Of a stretch of 64,000 nucleotides of DNA, positions 30,871-42,380 are shown piece by piece. The notes under the pieces are model-generated. The model had not been told where the DNA came from and did no database searches. It saw only the letters and a program-made list of their open reading frames with translations. The translations under genes and the position numbers were made by a program. Numbering within the stretch: the first letter of the stretch is position 1; every line of letters starts with the position of its first letter. Source of the stretch: an uncultured Psychrobacillus sp. (GTDB lineage Bacteria; Bacillota; Bacilli; Bacillales_A; Planococcaceae); NCBI GenBank assembly GCA_934234185.1, contig CAKQHO010000002.1:1-64000 (forward strand), given 5' to 3'.

Positions 30871-31632
30871 CTAGCCCTTCAGCGGATTTCTTACACGCCA
30901 AACTTCATATAAAAGAATAGAAGCAGCAACAGATGCATTTAAGCTAGTCACATGGCCGACCATCGGTAAATGGTAAAGAAAATCACATTTATCTCTTAAT
31001 AGTCTACTCATACCCTTACCTTCACTGCCTATTATTAAAGCTAACGGCAATGTTGCATCCATACTTCGATAATCTGTTGACTTGGCAGCATCTGTTCCAG
31101 CAATCCAAACTCCCCGATCCTTTAGCTCGTCTACTGTTTGAGCTAGATTACCTGCACGATACACAGGTATATGCTCTATAGCCCCTGTCGATGCTTTTGC
31201 CACAACTGCCGTAAGACCAACCGCTCTTCTTTTGGGAATAATAATGCCATGAGCGCCTACAGCATCTGCTGTCCTCATAATGGAACCAAGATTATGGGGA
31301 TCCTCAATTTCATCTAGAATAATGAAGAGCGGATCCTCTTCTTTACTAGCTGCTAGATTAAACAAATCATCCAACTCAGCATATCGATATGCAGCTACTG
31401 AAGCGACGATTCCTTGATGATTTGCATCTGTAAGTTGATCTAGCTTCTTTTTTGGTACGAATTGAACAATTATGCCAGCACTTTTTGCCAATTGAACGAT
31501 TTCGGAAATTCCACCCTTTTGAACACCTTCACCAATCCAAACCTTGTTCATATCTCTTCCTGCTCGAAGAGCCTCAAGTACTGGGTTTTTTCCTGCAATT
31601 ATTTCACCGGTTTGTTCTACATGCTCCGTCAC
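30871..31632 (-). CDS. rlmB: 23S rRNA (guanosine-2'-O)-methyltransferase RlmB
   Basis: This is a SPOUT-class (TrmH family) methyltransferase expected to modify G2251 of 23S rRNA. It has 253 residues: an N-terminal substrate-binding domain (IAGKNPVLEALRAGRDMNKV) and a knotted catalytic domain with LDEIEDPHNLGSIMRTADA, ALIIGSEGKGMSRL and SLNASVAASILLYEV. It overlaps the mrnC stop by one base. Confidence 0.95.
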   Translation of the reverse strand: MTEHVEQTGEIIAGKNPVLEALRAGRDMNKVWIGEGVQKGGISEIVQLAKSAGIIVQFVPKKKLDQLTDANHQGIVASVAAYRYAELDDLFNLAASKEEDPLFIILDEIEDPHNLGSIMRTADAVGAHGIIIPKRRAVGLTAVVAKASTGAIEHIPVYRAGNLAQTVDELKDRGVWIAGTDAAKSTDYRSMDATLPLALIIGSEGKGMSRLLRDKCDFLYHLPMVGHVTSLNASVAASILLYEVWRVRNPLKG

Positions 31633-32051
31633 TATTTTTTCTCTCCCTTCTGTTTATCTATAAATTCTATTGAAAAGTTAAGGACTTCTTGTAATCTTTC
31701 TTGCTGACCACTTAAATATAAGCTCCCGATAACTGCTTCGAAGGCAGTACTGTAATTATACGTTTGGACATCAGTATTTTTCGGAACAGATCCAGACTTT
31801 GCGTTTCTGCCTCTTCGAAGTACCGCCTCCTCTTCCTCTGTTAAAAATTGAAGATTGAGCATTTCTCGAACGATCGTAGCTTGTGCCTTTGCCGAAACAT
31901 ATCTTGTCCCTTCCTTATGAAGAAGGTTCGGTCTTACGCCGCCCTTCTTGATAAGATATTCTCTCACCACTTGCTCATAAACAGCATCTCCCATGTAAGC
32001 AAGTGCAAGGGAATTCAATTGCTTTGCATCTGTTTCTTTCCATTCAGCCAC
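31632..32051 (-). CDS. mrnC: Mini-ribonuclease 3
   Basis: Mini-III trims 23S rRNA ends. The protein has 139 residues and only the RNase III catalytic domain without a dsRNA-binding domain. The signature [19 protein letters not shown] includes the catalytic Asp, and [22 protein letters not shown] supplies the second acidic pair. GTG at 32049-32051 is taken as start because GAGGGG lies six bases upstream. The longer TTG start at 32069 would overlap cysS. Confidence 0.94.
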   Translation of the reverse strand: MAEWKETDAKQLNSLALAYMGDAVYEQVVREYLIKKGGVRPNLLHKEGTRYVSAKAQATIVREMLNLQFLTEEEEAVLRRGRNAKSGSVPKNTDVQTYNYSTAFEAVIGSLYLSGQQERLQEVLNFSIEFIDKQKGEKK

Positions 32052-32053
32052 GG

Positions 32054-33454
32054 TTATCCCCTCTTCCAACGGATACCTTGTGCTGTATCTTCTAAAATAA
32101 TATTCATTGCTTTTAGCTGATCGCGAATTTCATCAGCACGAGCAAAGTTTCTATCTTTCCTTGCTTGTGTACGCTCTGCGATTAACGCATCTATATCTTC
32201 ATCTAATACTTCTTGCTCTTTTTTAAGCATAATGCCCAAGACTCCCATTAAGGTGTCAAATAGACTAACAAATCTTTTTAGCACATTTTCTGAGGTTTGC
32301 TTTTCTAATAAATAAGTGTTGGCAAGCTTCGACAATTCAAATATAGCTGCAATCCCGTTGGCTGTATTAAAATCATCATCCATTGCCAGTTCAAATTGCG
32401 TTTGTATCTCATTCGTTTTGTAAATCCAAATGTCATCTTGATCACCGAGGTCGGCAGTAGTATTCATTCTGTGAAGAACATTTTCGTAAGAGGTGCGAAT
32501 ACGCTCTAACCCTGCCTCCGCTTGCTCTACCAATTCTCTTGAATAGTTAATTGGATTGCGGTAATGCACACTTAGCATAAAGAAACGTAGCACCTGTGGA
32601 TTTATTTCTTTTCGAATATCATTTACTAGCACGAAATTCCCTAACGATTTAGACATTTTTTCATTATCGATATTTATATATCCATTATGCATCCAATATC
32701 TTGCGAAGGTTTTGCCAGTCATTGCCTCTGATTGGGCTATTTCATTCTCATGGTGTGGGAAGGTTAAGTCCTGCCCTCCGGCGTGAATATCAATTGTATC
32801 ACCAAGGATTTCCCTAGCCATCACAGAGCACTCAATATGCCAGCCTGGTCTTCCTTGCCCCCAAGGACTTTCCCAGAAGATTTCTCTTGGTTTAGCAGCC
32901 TTCCATAACGCAAAATCTAGAGCGTCCTCTTTCTTTTCTCCTCTTTCAATACGTGCACCAATCTTTAAGTCATCTACTGATTGGTGAGAGAGCTTGCCAT
33001 AACCCTCAAACTTTCGGGTACGGTAATAAACATCCCCTTGTGATTCGTATGCATAGCCTTTTTCGATTAAAGCCTCTATAAACTCGATTATTTCATTCAT
33101 ATGTTCTGTTACACGAGGATGCTCATCTGCTCTGTTGCAGCCAAGCGCCTCCACATCTGCAAAGTAAGCATTAATAAAGCGTTCTGTAAGCTCCGATACA
33201 TCCTCTCCAAGCTCGTTTGCCGCCTTGATTATTTTATCATCGACATCCGTAAAGTTGGAAACATACGTAACCTCATATCCTCTATATTGCAAATATTTTC
33301 TAACTGTATCGTAGACAATTACAGGTCTAGCATTCCCAATATGAATGTAGTTATATACAGTAGGACCGCAAACATACATCTTTACCTTTCCTTCTTCTAA
33401 CGGTATAAAAGGTTCTTTTTCACGTTTTAATGAATTAAAGATTTGAATTGTCAT
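32054..33454 (-). CDS. cysS: Cysteinyl-tRNA synthetase
   Basis: This class I synthetase charges tRNA-Cys. It has 466 residues, with HIGN (HIGH-type) in YIHIGNARP near residue 37, KMSKSLGN in the second motif, and zinc ligands Cys29 (YVCGPTVY), WHIECSVM, and HAGG/HHENE. It overlaps cysE by 20 bp and is controlled with it by the cysteine T-box upstream. Confidence 0.98.
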   Translation of the reverse strand: MTIQIFNSLKREKEPFIPLEEGKVKMYVCGPTVYNYIHIGNARPVIVYDTVRKYLQYRGYEVTYVSNFTDVDDKIIKAANELGEDVSELTERFINAYFADVEALGCNRADEHPRVTEHMNEIIEFIEALIEKGYAYESQGDVYYRTRKFEGYGKLSHQSVDDLKIGARIERGEKKEDALDFALWKAAKPREIFWESPWGQGRPGWHIECSVMAREILGDTIDIHAGGQDLTFPHHENEIAQSEAMTGKTFARYWMHNGYINIDNEKMSKSLGNFVLVNDIRKEINPQVLRFFMLSVHYRNPINYSRELVEQAEAGLERIRTSYENVLHRMNTTADLGDQDDIWIYKTNEIQTQFELAMDDDFNTANGIAAIFELSKLANTYLLEKQTSENVLKRFVSLFDTLMGVLGIMLKKEQEVLDEDIDALIAERTQARKDRNFARADEIRDQLKAMNIILEDTAQGIRWKRG

Positions 33455-34109
33455 GATGAGTGTTTCGCTCCTTTTCCTCTGATAATCGATTAATTACTTC
33501 CTGTAGCTCGGCTACTCGGTCTTCTAGCTGCTTACAGCGATCGGAAACCGGATCTGGTAAGTCCTGATGATCATGCTTCTTCTTCACCTTCACACCATCT
33601 TGTATAACAACCACTCCTGGGATTCCTACTACAGTCGAGTTAGGGGGAACATTCTTTAACACTACAGACCCTGCACCAACCTTACTGTTTTCACCAATTG
33701 TTATCGAGCCCAGTACCTTAGCTCCTGTTGCCACCAATACATTATCCTCTAATGTTGGATGGCGTTTCCCTTTTTCTTTTCCAGTTCCACCAAGGGTAAC
33801 TCCTTGGTATATAGTACAATCATCGCCAATCTCACATGTTTCGCCAATGACTACACCTGACCCATGATCAATAAAGAAACGTCTGCCTACCTTCGCACCT
33901 GGATGAATCTCAATTCCTGTAAAGAATCTACTCAACTGCGAGATGGCCCTAGCAAGAAAGAAAAATTTCTTTTTATATAATGAATGCGCTATTCGATGAC
34001 TCCAAATAGCATGCAATCCAGCGTATGTGAGCACTACCTCTAGTTTACTAGTTGCAGCAGGATCCTGTTCAAACACTACTGCTATGTCCTCTTTCATACG
34101 TTTAAACAT
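33435..34109 (-). CDS. cysE: Serine O-acetyltransferase
   Basis: CysE makes O-acetylserine, the precursor of cysteine. The 224-residue protein starts [18 protein letters not shown], chosen because AAAGGAG lies eight bases before that ATG. The C-terminal left-handed beta-helix hexapeptide repeats include [21 protein letters not shown] and [20 protein letters not shown] charged C-terminal tail follows. First gene after the T-box leader, coupled to cysS. Confidence 0.97.
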   Translation of the reverse strand: MFKRMKEDIAVVFEQDPAATSKLEVVLTYAGLHAIWSHRIAHSLYKKKFFFLARAISQLSRFFTGIEIHPGAKVGRRFFIDHGSGVVIGETCEIGDDCTIYQGVTLGGTGKEKGKRHPTLEDNVLVATGAKVLGSITIGENSKVGAGSVVLKNVPPNSTVVGIPGVVVIQDGVKVKKKHDHQDLPDPVSDRCKQLEDRVAELQEVINRLSEEKERNTHHDNSNL

Positions 34110-34206
34110 ACTATTCACTCCTTTTCCTTAAAAACGATAAATCCTCGTTCTTTACCATTTGAACTTGAAGACCAGCTATATCTTAAAGACCTTATTTTTT
34201 GCCAAT

Positions 34207-34460
34207 AAAAAAAAGTCTCTGTCTAAAAAGACAGAGACGCAAGAAAAGCGTGGTTCCACTCTGATTGGAAAGAAGTAAATTTCATTCCCACTCAATATCC
34301 TTAACGCGGATAAACGTCCAGCCTACTCATATTCGGCATGGCGCTCAGAGGTGCATTTCAGTAATTCATTGGTTCAGATCACTTTCAGCCGATGATGATC
34401 CTCTCTAAAGAACATAAATTACTTACTTCTCCTCGTCCTAGCTTTTCTATTCCGTTCACA
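34207..34460 (-). ncRNA. T-box leader, cysteine specifier, controlling cysES
   Basis: The minus-strand leader has stem I with AGAGAGGAUCAUCAUCGGCU near its top. The specifier loop GAAAUGCACC has codon UGC (34353-34355), hence tRNA-Cys. The T-box core GUGGAACCACG (about 34249-34260) forms the antiterminator. The competing terminator is GTCTCTGTCT (34215-34224) with AGACAGAGAC (34229-34238) followed by eight T. Uncharged tRNA-Cys should allow transcription of cysE-cysS. Confidence 0.93.
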
Positions 34461-34472
34461 TTGGTACTCTCA

Positions 34473-34501
34473 TTTTTACACCACAGTGGCATAAAAGTCA
34501 A
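34473..34501 (-). promoter_or_regulatory. Promoter of the T-box-cysES unit
   Basis: A -35 TTGACT (34496-34501) and a poor -10 TAAAAA (34473-34478) have a 17-bp spacer, directly after the gltX stop codon. Confidence 0.6.
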
Positions 34502-34503
34502 TT

Positions 34504-35967
34504 TTATTGTTTCGCATATTTTGCAACGCGTCCGATTACCTTTTCTTTTCCAATTAGACTTATTGCATCTCCTAATTCAGGACCATGGGTTTGACCAGTT
34601 GTAACAACACGGATAGGCATAAATAAGTTCTTCCCTTTATGACCAGTTTCTTTTTGTACGGCTTTGATTGCCGCTTTAATATCCGCTGCTTCAAATGTTT
34701 CTAAGCCTTCTAGCTGAGCTTTAAACGCAGCCATTACCTCTGGTACCTGCTCCCCAGCTAAGACCTCTTGAGCATCCTCATTATATGCAAGGTCATCATT
34801 AAAGAATTGGGTAGAAAGCTCGACGATTTCTGCTCCATAGCTCATTTGATCATGGTAAAGAGCTATTAGCTTAGTTGCCCAATTTTGTTGACTCTCAGAT
34901 AATTCTTGTGGGAGAAGACCTTCTTTTTGTAAATGAGGAAGAGCTAGCTCTACCACCTTTTCTAAAGGAAGCTGTTTAATATATTGGTTATTCATCCATG
35001 TGAGCTTTTGCTTATCAAACATAGACGGAGATTTGGATAAACGATTTACATCAAAGAGTTTAATGAACTCTTCTTTTGTAAAAATTTCTTCCTCCCCTTC
35101 TGGTGACCAACCTAATAACGCAAAGAAATTAAACATTGCTTCTGGTAAGTAACCCAGGTCTTTATATTGTGCCACAAATTGAATAATGGATTCATCACGC
35201 TTCGAAAGTTTTTTACGGCTTTCATTTATAATTAGCGTCATGTGACCGTACTCTGGGTAGTCCCATTCAAATACATCAAATACCATCATTTGTTTTGGTG
35301 TGTTGGATAAGTGCTCTTCCCCACGGAACACGTGTGTAATTTTCATCATATGATCATCTAGCACAACTGCATAATTGTAAGTTGGAATCCCATTAGCTTT
35401 TACAAGAACCCAGTCGCCCACATCCTTTGATTCGAAGGAGACTGGACCACGCACTAAATCATTAAATGTATAAGTCACGTTTTCCGGTACTCGCATACGG
35501 ATCGTATATGGAAGACCTGCTTCTTCATTTGCCTTCACTTCATCAGCAGATAAATGACGACATTTGCCATTATACATAGGAGCTGCTACTCCTCTTTCTT
35601 TTTGTGCTTCTCGGTCTGCCTCAAGCTCTTCAGAAGTACAGAAACATTTGTAAGCATGTCCCTTTTCCATCATTTCCTCTGCATGCTTTGTATAAATATC
35701 TAAACGCTCCATTTGACGATATGGTGCATAAGGTCCACCAATATCTACTGACTCATCGTATTCCATTCCTAACCACTTCAAGTTATCCAGCTGAGACAAT
35801 TCTCCGCCTTCAATATTACGTTCAATGTCAGTATCCTCGATACGAACGATAAACTTCCCATTATGGTGACGAGCGAACAAATAGTTAAACAATGCAGTAC
35901 GAGCTCCCCCAATATGGAGATTTCCTGTTGGACTTGGTGCATAGCGTACACGAACTTCTTGTGTCAT
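34504..35967 (-). CDS. gltX: Glutamyl-tRNA synthetase
   Basis: This class I synthetase charges tRNA-Glu and probably also mischarges tRNA-Gln for the GatCAB route, as is usual in Bacilli. It has 487 residues, starting [21 protein letters not shown] after a good AGGAGG. The HIGH-type motif is [10 protein letters not shown] and the KMSKS-type motif is KLSKRDES. The earlier in-frame ATG at 36018 lacks a ribosome-binding site. Confidence 0.97.
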   Translation of the reverse strand: MTQEVRVRYAPSPTGNLHIGGARTALFNYLFARHHNGKFIVRIEDTDIERNIEGGELSQLDNLKWLGMEYDESVDIGGPYAPYRQMERLDIYTKHAEEMMEKGHAYKCFCTSEELEADREAQKERGVAAPMYNGKCRHLSADEVKANEEAGLPYTIRMRVPENVTYTFNDLVRGPVSFESKDVGDWVLVKANGIPTYNYAVVLDDHMMKITHVFRGEEHLSNTPKQMMVFDVFEWDYPEYGHMTLIINESRKKLSKRDESIIQFVAQYKDLGYLPEAMFNFFALLGWSPEGEEEIFTKEEFIKLFDVNRLSKSPSMFDKQKLTWMNNQYIKQLPLEKVVELALPHLQKEGLLPQELSESQQNWATKLIALYHDQMSYGAEIVELSTQFFNDDLAYNEDAQEVLAGEQVPEVMAAFKAQLEGLETFEAADIKAAIKAVQKETGHKGKNLFMPIRVVTTGQTHGPELGDAISLIGKEKVIGRVAKYAKQ

Positions 35968-36051
35968 GATAAATCCTCCTAGTTTTCTTGCGAATATAAG
36001 TAAACCCTGACATTTCATCAGAGAAAGTCTTGTGGAACCTAAACTTTATTT

Positions 36052-36080
36052 ATTCTACCACTGCTGTTCGTATTTTTAAA
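36052..36080 (-). promoter_or_regulatory. Possible promoter of gltX
   Basis: A weak -35 TTTAAA (36075-36080) and -10 TAGAAT (36052-36057) are spaced by 17 bp in the 114-base ispF-gltX gap. Confidence 0.4.
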
Positions 36081-36081
36081 G

Positions 36082-36561
36082 TTAGTCTTTTTTCATTAAT
36101 AAAATCGTAGCTAGGGAAGCAATGCCTTCCTCTCGACCTGTAAATCCTAATTTTTCTGTAGTAGTTGCTTTCACGTTAATCTGTGATACATCTGCTTTTA
36201 ATAATTCAGCTACACGAACACGGATTTGATCAATATAAGGTGCCATTTTTGGCCGTTGAGCAATGATTGTACAATCTATATTTCCTAATGTATAGCCTCT
36301 CTCCTCGACCATTTTCCATATATACTCTAACAGCTTAGCAGAATCTGCATCCTTGAATTCAGGGTCAGTATCTGGGAAGTGTCTCCCTATATCCCCTTCA
36401 CCTATAGCTCCGAGTGCTGCATCTGTTATTGTATGGAGTAATACATCTGCATCAGAATGACCAATAAGTCCCTTTTCATGAGGAATCGTTATTCCGCCGA
36501 CGATTAACGGCCTACCTTCTGCAAATTCATGAACATCAAAACCTTGTCCGACTCTTATCAT
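36082..36561 (-). CDS. ispF: 2-C-methyl-D-erythritol 2,4-cyclodiphosphate synthase
   Basis: IspF catalyses the cyclisation step of the MEP isoprenoid pathway. It has 159 residues, starting [19 protein letters not shown]. Metal ligands are in DVH (residues 9-11) and the conserved [15 protein letters not shown]. The C-terminal [18 protein letters not shown] is intact. It overlaps ispD by 4 bp. Confidence 0.97.
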   Translation of the reverse strand: MIRVGQGFDVHEFAEGRPLIVGGITIPHEKGLIGHSDADVLLHTITDAALGAIGEGDIGRHFPDTDPEFKDADSAKLLEYIWKMVEERGYTLGNIDCTIIAQRPKMAPYIDQIRVRVAELLKADVSQINVKATTTEKLGFTGREEGIASLATILLMKKD

Positions 36562-37253
36562 TGTTTTTCCTCCTGCTCTTGATTATCCAATAGAAATTCT
36601 CCATACATTAAATCCTCTGGAGTTGTTATTTTTACGTTATCATAAGTGCTTTCTACAATGTGCACTGGCTCTCCCATTCTTTCCACCAGCATTGCTTCAT
36701 CTGTTCCAAGAAATCCATCGTTTTCTGCTATTCTTTCCGCTTTTTCTAAGATTTCAAACCGAAAAGCCTGAGGAGTTTGAATAACCCATAAACTTTCACG
36801 GTCTACCGTCTCCTGAATAATTCCGTTTTTCACCTTTTTCATTGTATCCTTCGCCTTTACTGCAGCAACGGCTCCTCCATATGTATTAGCATCTTCTACT
36901 AGCTGCCTAATGACGTGCTGTTTAATAAAAGGTCTAGCAGCATCATGGACAAGAACAATTCCCTCTACAGAAACCTCCTGTAAGCAAGCATAAACACTTT
37001 GTTGTCTTTCTTCTCCACCCTCCGCAAATGCAGAAACTTTTGTAATAGTATGTTCCTTTAACAGTTGCTGAATAAAAGACTTTTCCTCATTTTTAACTGC
37101 TAATACAATTTGAGTGCATTTTGGATCTTTTTGAAAAACACGCAAGGTATGAATTAATATGGGAATATTCCTTAAAGGAAGGAAAAGCTTGTTTTGTCCT
37201 GCTCCCATCCTCTTCCCACTACCTGCTGCCGGCAATAACACTGTATACTCCAC
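36558..37253 (-). CDS. ispD: 2-C-methyl-D-erythritol 4-phosphate cytidylyltransferase
   Basis: IspD attaches CMP to MEP. It has 231 residues. The N-terminal nucleotide-binding loop [19 protein letters not shown] is typical, followed by [11 protein letters not shown] and TQTPQAF-like [10 protein letters not shown]. It is coupled to ispF. A terminator stands between it and yacL upstream, so it probably also has its own start of transcription. Confidence 0.97.
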   Translation of the reverse strand: MEYTVLLPAAGSGKRMGAGQNKLFLPLRNIPILIHTLRVFQKDPKCTQIVLAVKNEEKSFIQQLLKEHTITKVSAFAEGGEERQQSVYACLQEVSVEGIVLVHDAARPFIKQHVIRQLVEDANTYGGAVAAVKAKDTMKKVKNGIIQETVDRESLWVIQTPQAFRFEILEKAERIAENDGFLGTDEAMLVERMGEPVHIVESTYDNVKITTPEDLMYGEFLLDNQEQEEKQ

Positions 37254-37279
37254 CCTCTGTATCCTCCTACTTTACACAG

Positions 37280-37314
37280 AAAAAGGGTTTGTTCCGTCTT
37301 TATGGAACAACCCT
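37280..37314 (-). terminator. Intrinsic terminator after yacL
   Basis: AGGGTTTGTTCC (37284-37295) and GGAACAACCCT (37304-37314) pair over 11 bp with one bulged base. Five T follow on the minus strand. Placed six bases after yacL, it would separate the CtsR-operon transcripts from ispDF. Confidence 0.75.
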
Positions 37315-37319
37315 CTTCC

Positions 37320-38420
37320 CTATTTCGTTTCTTGCGGCTTTGCGAAAATCATTCGTCCAGCAGAGGTTTGTAGAACACTTGTCACCTCTACGTTAATCGC
37401 TTGTCCTATATAAGCTTTACCGCCTTCAACCACAATCATAGTACCATCATCTAAATAAGCTACCCCTTGATTATGCTCTTTTCCATCTTTAATAACAACC
37501 ACATGCATTATTTCCCCGGGAATAACGACTGGCTTTACAGCATTTGCTAGATCATTAATATTTAAAACCCGAACCTGGTGAAGCTCACAGACCTTATTTA
37601 AATTAAAGTCATTCGTCACTACGATACCATCCATTTTTTTCGCCAAACGCACAAGCTTTAAATCTACCTCTGAAATATCATCAAAATCATCTTCTACAAT
37701 CATTACAGCTGTAGCTCGTTCTGAGCGGAGTTTATTCAATACATCTAAGCCACGACGTCCTCTTGTCCTCTTCAATGTATCAGAGGAATCTGCAATATGC
37801 TGTAGCTCTGTTAAGACGAATTGCGGTACAACCAATACCCCCTCCATAAATCCTGTTTCAGAGATATCGGCTATTCGACCATCAATAATTACACTAGTAT
37901 CTAACAGCTTATAGACACCAGAGGATAAAGATGGTTTTCCATCCTCTATTAGCTCATCATCTGATCTTTTCTTTGAGCTAACCTGTTTAGAAGGAGTAAA
38001 AACTAGAAGAAGCTCATCTCTCTTTTTAAATCCAACCTGAAAGCCTAAGTATCCTAATACAATAGACAGCAACACTGGTATAACAGACTGAATTACTGGA
38101 ATCTCAATATTATTCACTGCAGACCCGAAAAGATACGCTACGATCAGCCCTATTACAAGTCCAAGGGTTCCAAACAACAAATCCCCTATAGGAGCTTTTA
38201 ATAGTCTTTCTTCCATCCACTGGATAAAATGCACTAAATAATCTGTTAGAAATAGTGCCGCCACATAAAGCAAAACGGCTCCTATCAGAATGGAAACATA
38301 TAGGTTATTGATCCAAGGGATTTGAGATAAATTAATTAATTCGTATAAGTGCGGTAAAAATAATAACCCTAAGGTTCCACCTATTAAAACAAATGCAATC
38401 TGTATAATCCATTTTAACAA
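37320..38420 (-). CDS. yacL: PIN/TRAM domain membrane protein YacL
   Basis: This is a 366-residue protein of unknown precise role, widely conserved near radA and ispD. The N-terminal 110 residues contain about four transmembrane helices. Residues about 165-290 form a PIN nuclease-like domain with acidic residues in LLDTSVIIDGRIADI and VVTNDFNLNKV. The C-terminus is a TRAM RNA-binding domain (HNQGVAYLDDGTMIVVEGG). TTG at 38418-38420 is chosen, with GGAGGTG six bases before. In B. subtilis disA lies between radA and this gene; here it does not. Confidence 0.93.
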   Translation of the reverse strand: MLKWIIQIAFVLIGGTLGLLFLPHLYELINLSQIPWINNLYVSILIGAVLLYVAALFLTDYLVHFIQWMEERLLKAPIGDLLFGTLGLVIGLIVAYLFGSAVNNIEIPVIQSVIPVLLSIVLGYLGFQVGFKKRDELLLVFTPSKQVSSKKRSDDELIEDGKPSLSSGVYKLLDTSVIIDGRIADISETGFMEGVLVVPQFVLTELQHIADSSDTLKRTRGRRGLDVLNKLRSERATAVMIVEDDFDDISEVDLKLVRLAKKMDGIVVTNDFNLNKVCELHQVRVLNINDLANAVKPVVIPGEIMHVVVIKDGKEHNQGVAYLDDGTMIVVEGGKAYIGQAINVEVTSVLQTSAGRMIFAKPQETK

Positions 38421-38482
38421 AATATCCACCTCCATCATCTTTTTATTATACTTCCAAGCCTTGAAAGAAGTCTAATAAGACG

Positions 38483-38500
38483 GGGAGCATTTCAGCTCCC
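38483..38500 (-). terminator. Weak hairpin after radA
   Basis: GGGAGC (38483-38488) and GCTCCC (38495-38500) form a 6-bp GC-rich stem directly after the radA stop. The following bases CGTCTTATTAGAC are not a proper T-run, so it may be a pause or mRNA end-protecting hairpin rather than a full terminator. Confidence 0.4.
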
Positions 38501-38502
38501 TA

Positions 38503-39873
38503 TCAAGAAAATGCTTCTTTCATCGCATCGTTCACTGACTCAATCCCTATAACTTGAATTCCCTTCGGATAATCCCATCCACCTAAATTGGAGGCAGGGA
38601 TAATTGCTCTTTTAAAGCCAAGCTTAGCTGCTTCTTGAACACGTTGCTCTATTCGAGATACTCTTCGCACCTCTCCAGTAAGACCGATTTCTCCTATAAA
38701 GCAGTCTGTTGGATTTGCTCCTGTATCACGGAAGCTGGAAACGATACTTACTAGGACGGCTAAATCAATTGCAGGTTCATCTAATTTTACTCCTCCTGCA
38801 ACCTTGATATAAGCATCCTGTGTTTGTAGCAATAATCCCATTCTTTTTTCTAATACAGCCATTAACAAAGACACTCTATTTTGGTCTATACCAGTAGCCA
38901 TACGTTTTGGATAATTAAAGCTTGATTGCGTCACAAGAGCCTGAATTTCTACTAAGATTGGTCGTGTCCCCTCCATCGAGGCAACAATGGCTGAACCAGC
39001 CGCACCGTGAGATCGCTCCTGTAAAAATAGCTCGGATGGATTTAATACCTCTTTCAAGCCCGACTGAACCATTTCAAAAATAGCAATTTCATTTGTTGAC
39101 CCAAATCGATTTTTTTGTGAGCGAAGGATTCGATAAGTATGGTGCCTTTCCCCTTCAAAGTAAAGGACAGTATCTACCATATGCTCTAGTATTCTAGGCC
39201 CTGCTATCTGTCCTTCCTTTGTCACATGTCCAACAAGAAATATAGCTACATTTTTGGTTTTAGCGATACGCATAAGCTCCGCTGTACATTCCCTTACTTG
39301 CGATACACTTCCAGCTGCACTAGTAACCTCTGGATGGTGAACAGTTTGGATGGAATCGACAATAACAAATTTGGGCTCTACACTTTCAATCGTCTCGTTA
39401 ATTAGCTCGAGATTTGTTTCTGAGTAAATATACAGCTCATTAGAGGTAACCCCTAATCGTTCGGCGCGAAGCTTTGTTTGTCTAATAGATTCCTCTCCTG
39501 AGATGTATAAAACTCTTTCTCCCTTGTTGGCCAGTAATGCAGATACCTGTAAGAGTAAAGTAGATTTTCCAATCCCAGGATCTCCACCTATGAGCACAAG
39601 GGAGCCAGGGACAATTCCTCCTCCTAATACTCTATTCAGTTCTACTAAATCCGTCTGTACTCTTGGCTCCTCCACCGTCTCAATCGAGATAATTGGAGTT
39701 GCCTTTTGTGCGACTCCCGTAGAATGTTGAAAAGAGCGTTTTGGTCCCTTAGAAACTATCTCTCTTTCCTCTACCATCGTATTCCAAGCTCCACACCCAG
39801 GACAGCGCCCCATCCATTTGGCTGCTTCATATCCACATTCACTGCACATAAACTTTGTTTTGCTTTTAGCCAT
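38503..39873 (-). CDS. radA: DNA repair protein RadA
   Basis: RadA is a RecA-like, DnaB-type branch-migration helicase for recombination. It has 456 residues: an N-terminal zinc finger [18 protein letters not shown] (residues 10-27), Walker [11 protein letters not shown], the RadA motif KNRFG, and a C-terminal Lon-protease-like domain without protease function. It follows clpC after a terminator. The gene immediately downstream is yacL rather than disA. Confidence 0.97.
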   Translation of the reverse strand: MAKSKTKFMCSECGYEAAKWMGRCPGCGAWNTMVEEREIVSKGPKRSFQHSTGVAQKATPIISIETVEEPRVQTDLVELNRVLGGGIVPGSLVLIGGDPGIGKSTLLLQVSALLANKGERVLYISGEESIRQTKLRAERLGVTSNELYIYSETNLELINETIESVEPKFVIVDSIQTVHHPEVTSAAGSVSQVRECTAELMRIAKTKNVAIFLVGHVTKEGQIAGPRILEHMVDTVLYFEGERHHTYRILRSQKNRFGSTNEIAIFEMVQSGLKEVLNPSELFLQERSHGAAGSAIVASMEGTRPILVEIQALVTQSSFNYPKRMATGIDQNRVSLLMAVLEKRMGLLLQTQDAYIKVAGGVKLDEPAIDLAVLVSIVSSFRDTGANPTDCFIGEIGLTGEVRRVSRIEQRVQEAAKLGFKRAIIPASNLGGWDYPKGIQVIGIESVNDAMKEAFS

Positions 39874-39888
39874 TACGCCCTCCTATGT

Positions 39889-39921
39889 AAAAAGGCATTC
39901 CGTTCTCACGTTCGGAATGCC
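39889..39921 (-). terminator. Intrinsic terminator after clpC
   Basis: GGCATTCCG (39894-39902) and CGGAATGCC (39913-39921) form a 9-bp stem followed by five T on the minus strand. It partly separates radA from the heat-shock operon. Confidence 0.8.
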
Positions 39922-39929
39922 GTAAGTTA

Positions 39930-42380
39930 TTAGCTTTCAGTTACTGGTTCTGCAGTACGTACTACAAATTCATCATTTTCTACATCAAAAATTACATGTT
40001 GCCCTGTAAGTACAGTGCCCTTTAATAATTCTTCGGATAGTCTATCCTCTACATGCTTTTGAAGGGCTCTACGCAAAGGACGTGCTCCATAGGTTGGATC
40101 GTATCCCTCTGTAGTAATCTTTTCTTGGGCAGCTGGAGTAAGCTCCAATTCAATACCCTGTTCTTTTAAACGATTCGCTAGTTGTTCTGTCATCAGCGTA
40201 ACAATTTCTTTTAAATGCTCTCTTTCCAGTGAGTGGAATACAATCATTTCATCGAGACGATTCAGGAATTCTGGACGGAAAGCTTTTTTGAGCTCCTCTA
40301 ACATTTTTCCTTTCATGTCTTTATAATCGGATTTTCCTGCATCTTGAAGATTAAAGCCAACATATTTATTGTATTTTAGAGCATCTGCTCCTACGTTAGA
40401 TGTCATAATAACTACAGTATTTCGGAAGTCTACTGTCCGTCCTTTCGAATCAGTTAAGCGACCATCCTCCAATACTTGAAGTAGAATATTAAATACATCA
40501 GGATGCGCTTTTTCGATTTCATCAAGCAAGATAACAGAGTACGGTTTGCGACGTACTTTTTCCGTTAATTGACCACCATCATCAAATCCTACATATCCAG
40601 GTGGGGAACCAACAAGACGAGAAGTTGAATGTTTCTCCATGTATTCAGACATGTCTACTCGAATCATTGCATCCTCATCGCCAAACATTACCTCAGCTAG
40701 CGCACGAGCAAGCTCCGTTTTCCCTACTCCCGTAGGTCCTAAGAAAATAAAGGAGCCGATTGGACGTTTTGGATCTTTTAGTCCAGCGCGAGCACGACGG
40801 ATGGCTCTGGAAATTGCATCTACCGCTTCTTTTTGACCAATTACTCGTTCGTGAAGCTTTTCTTCAAGTTTCAATAGTTTTTCAGATTCTGTTTGCGCAA
40901 GCCTAGATACTGGAATTCCAGTCCACATAGATACTACTGCAGCGATATCCTCCACAGTTACCTCAGACTCTTCTTTCCCTTGCTTCTCTTTCCAGTTGTC
41001 TTTCATTTCTTCTAGTTTATCTTTGATCTTTTGCTCTTTATCACGAAATGATGCTGCCTTTTCAAACTCTTGGCTTTGTACAGCCGCATTCTTTTCAGAA
41101 CGAACAGCTTCTAGCTTCGCTTCAAGTTCTTTTAAGTTTGGTGGCGTAGTGTAAGAGCGAAGGCGAACTTTCGAACCAGCCTCATCAATTAAGTCAATCG
41201 CTTTATCAGGTAAGAAACGATCGGAGATGTAGCGATCTGACATTTTTGCAGCGGCTTCAACTGCTTCGTCAGTGATTTTTACTCTGTGGTGAGCCTCATA
41301 GCGATCACGTAAACCATAAATAATTTGAATCGCTTCCTCTACGGACGGCTGATCAACTTGGATTGGTTGGAAACGACGTTCTAGCGCTGCATCCTTCTCA
41401 ATATATTTACGGTATTCATCAAGTGTTGTTGCACCGATACACTGAATTTCTCCACGAGCAAGTGCTGGCTTTAGAATGTTAGATGCATCGATCGCACCTT
41501 CTGCTCCACCTGCACCAATTAAGGTGTGTAGCTCATCGATAAATAAAATAACATTTCCTGCTTGGCGAATTTCATCCATCACTTTTTTCAGACGATCTTC
41601 GAACTCTCCACGATATTTTGTACCTGCTACCACAGTACCCATATCTAAAGTCATTACACGTTTATCACGAAGAATTTCAGGAACTTCATTTTGTACAATT
41701 TGCTGAGCGAGGCCTTCTGCGATAGCTGTTTTCCCAACCCCAGGCTCCCCAATTAGTACCGGGTTATTCTTAGTGCGACGCGCTAAGATTTCAATAACTC
41801 GTGTAATTTCTTTACTGCGTCCAATAACTGGGTCTAACGTACCTTCTCTTGCAATTTGTGTTAGGTCACGCGCTAGCCCATCTAACGTAGGAGTGCTGGC
41901 TGGAGCTGTACCACTGTTGCCATTACCGCCATGAGCTTGATCGGAGCTGCCTAGTAGCTGTAGCACTTGTTGACGAGCTTTATTTAAGCTTACTCCAGAG
42001 TTGTTTAATACTCTTGCAGCAACTCCCTCTCCTTCACGAATTAACGCTAAAAGCAGATGCTCTGTACCAATATAAGAGTGCCCTAGTTTTCGAGATTCAT
42101 CTACAGAAAGCTCAATTACTTTTTTGGCACGAGGGGTATAATGAACAATCGGCCCAACATCCTCCGCGCCTGTACCTACAAGCTCTTCAATTCCAGATTC
42201 AATAATTTTAGGGTCTACTCCAATAGCTTCTAAAGCTTTTGCAGCAATCCCACTACCTTCACGAATAAGACCAAGTAATATATGTTCTGTACCAATAGAT
42301 TCATGCTTTAAACGAATGGCCTCTTCTTGAGCCAGTTGTAAGACTTTTTGAGATCTTTGTGTAAAACGATTAAACATCAT
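39930..42380 (-). CDS. clpC: ATP-dependent Clp protease ATP-binding subunit ClpC
   Basis: ClpC is a Hsp100 unfoldase that feeds ClpP and, with McsB, degrades arginine-phosphorylated proteins. It has 816 residues: two N-terminal Clp repeats (residues 1-145), AAA1 with Walker A GEPGVGKT, a middle region with a UVR motif, and AAA2 with GPTGVGKT. It overlaps mcsB by 11 bp and is fourth in the CtsR operon. Confidence 0.98.
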   Translation of the reverse strand: MMFNRFTQRSQKVLQLAQEEAIRLKHESIGTEHILLGLIREGSGIAAKALEAIGVDPKIIESGIEELVGTGAEDVGPIVHYTPRAKKVIELSVDESRKLGHSYIGTEHLLLALIREGEGVAARVLNNSGVSLNKARQQVLQLLGSSDQAHGGNGNSGTAPASTPTLDGLARDLTQIAREGTLDPVIGRSKEITRVIEILARRTKNNPVLIGEPGVGKTAIAEGLAQQIVQNEVPEILRDKRVMTLDMGTVVAGTKYRGEFEDRLKKVMDEIRQAGNVILFIDELHTLIGAGGAEGAIDASNILKPALARGEIQCIGATTLDEYRKYIEKDAALERRFQPIQVDQPSVEEAIQIIYGLRDRYEAHHRVKITDEAVEAAAKMSDRYISDRFLPDKAIDLIDEAGSKVRLRSYTTPPNLKELEAKLEAVRSEKNAAVQSQEFEKAASFRDKEQKIKDKLEEMKDNWKEKQGKEESEVTVEDIAAVVSMWTGIPVSRLAQTESEKLLKLEEKLHERVIGQKEAVDAISRAIRRARAGLKDPKRPIGSFIFLGPTGVGKTELARALAEVMFGDEDAMIRVDMSEYMEKHSTSRLVGSPPGYVGFDDGGQLTEKVRRKPYSVILLDEIEKAHPDVFNILLQVLEDGRLTDSKGRTVDFRNTVVIMTSNVGADALKYNKYVGFNLQDAGKSDYKDMKGKMLEELKKAFRPEFLNRLDEMIVFHSLEREHLKEIVTLMTEQLANRLKEQGIELELTPAAQEKITTEGYDPTYGARPLRRALQKHVEDRLSEELLKGTVLTGQHVIFDVENDEFVVRTAEPVTES

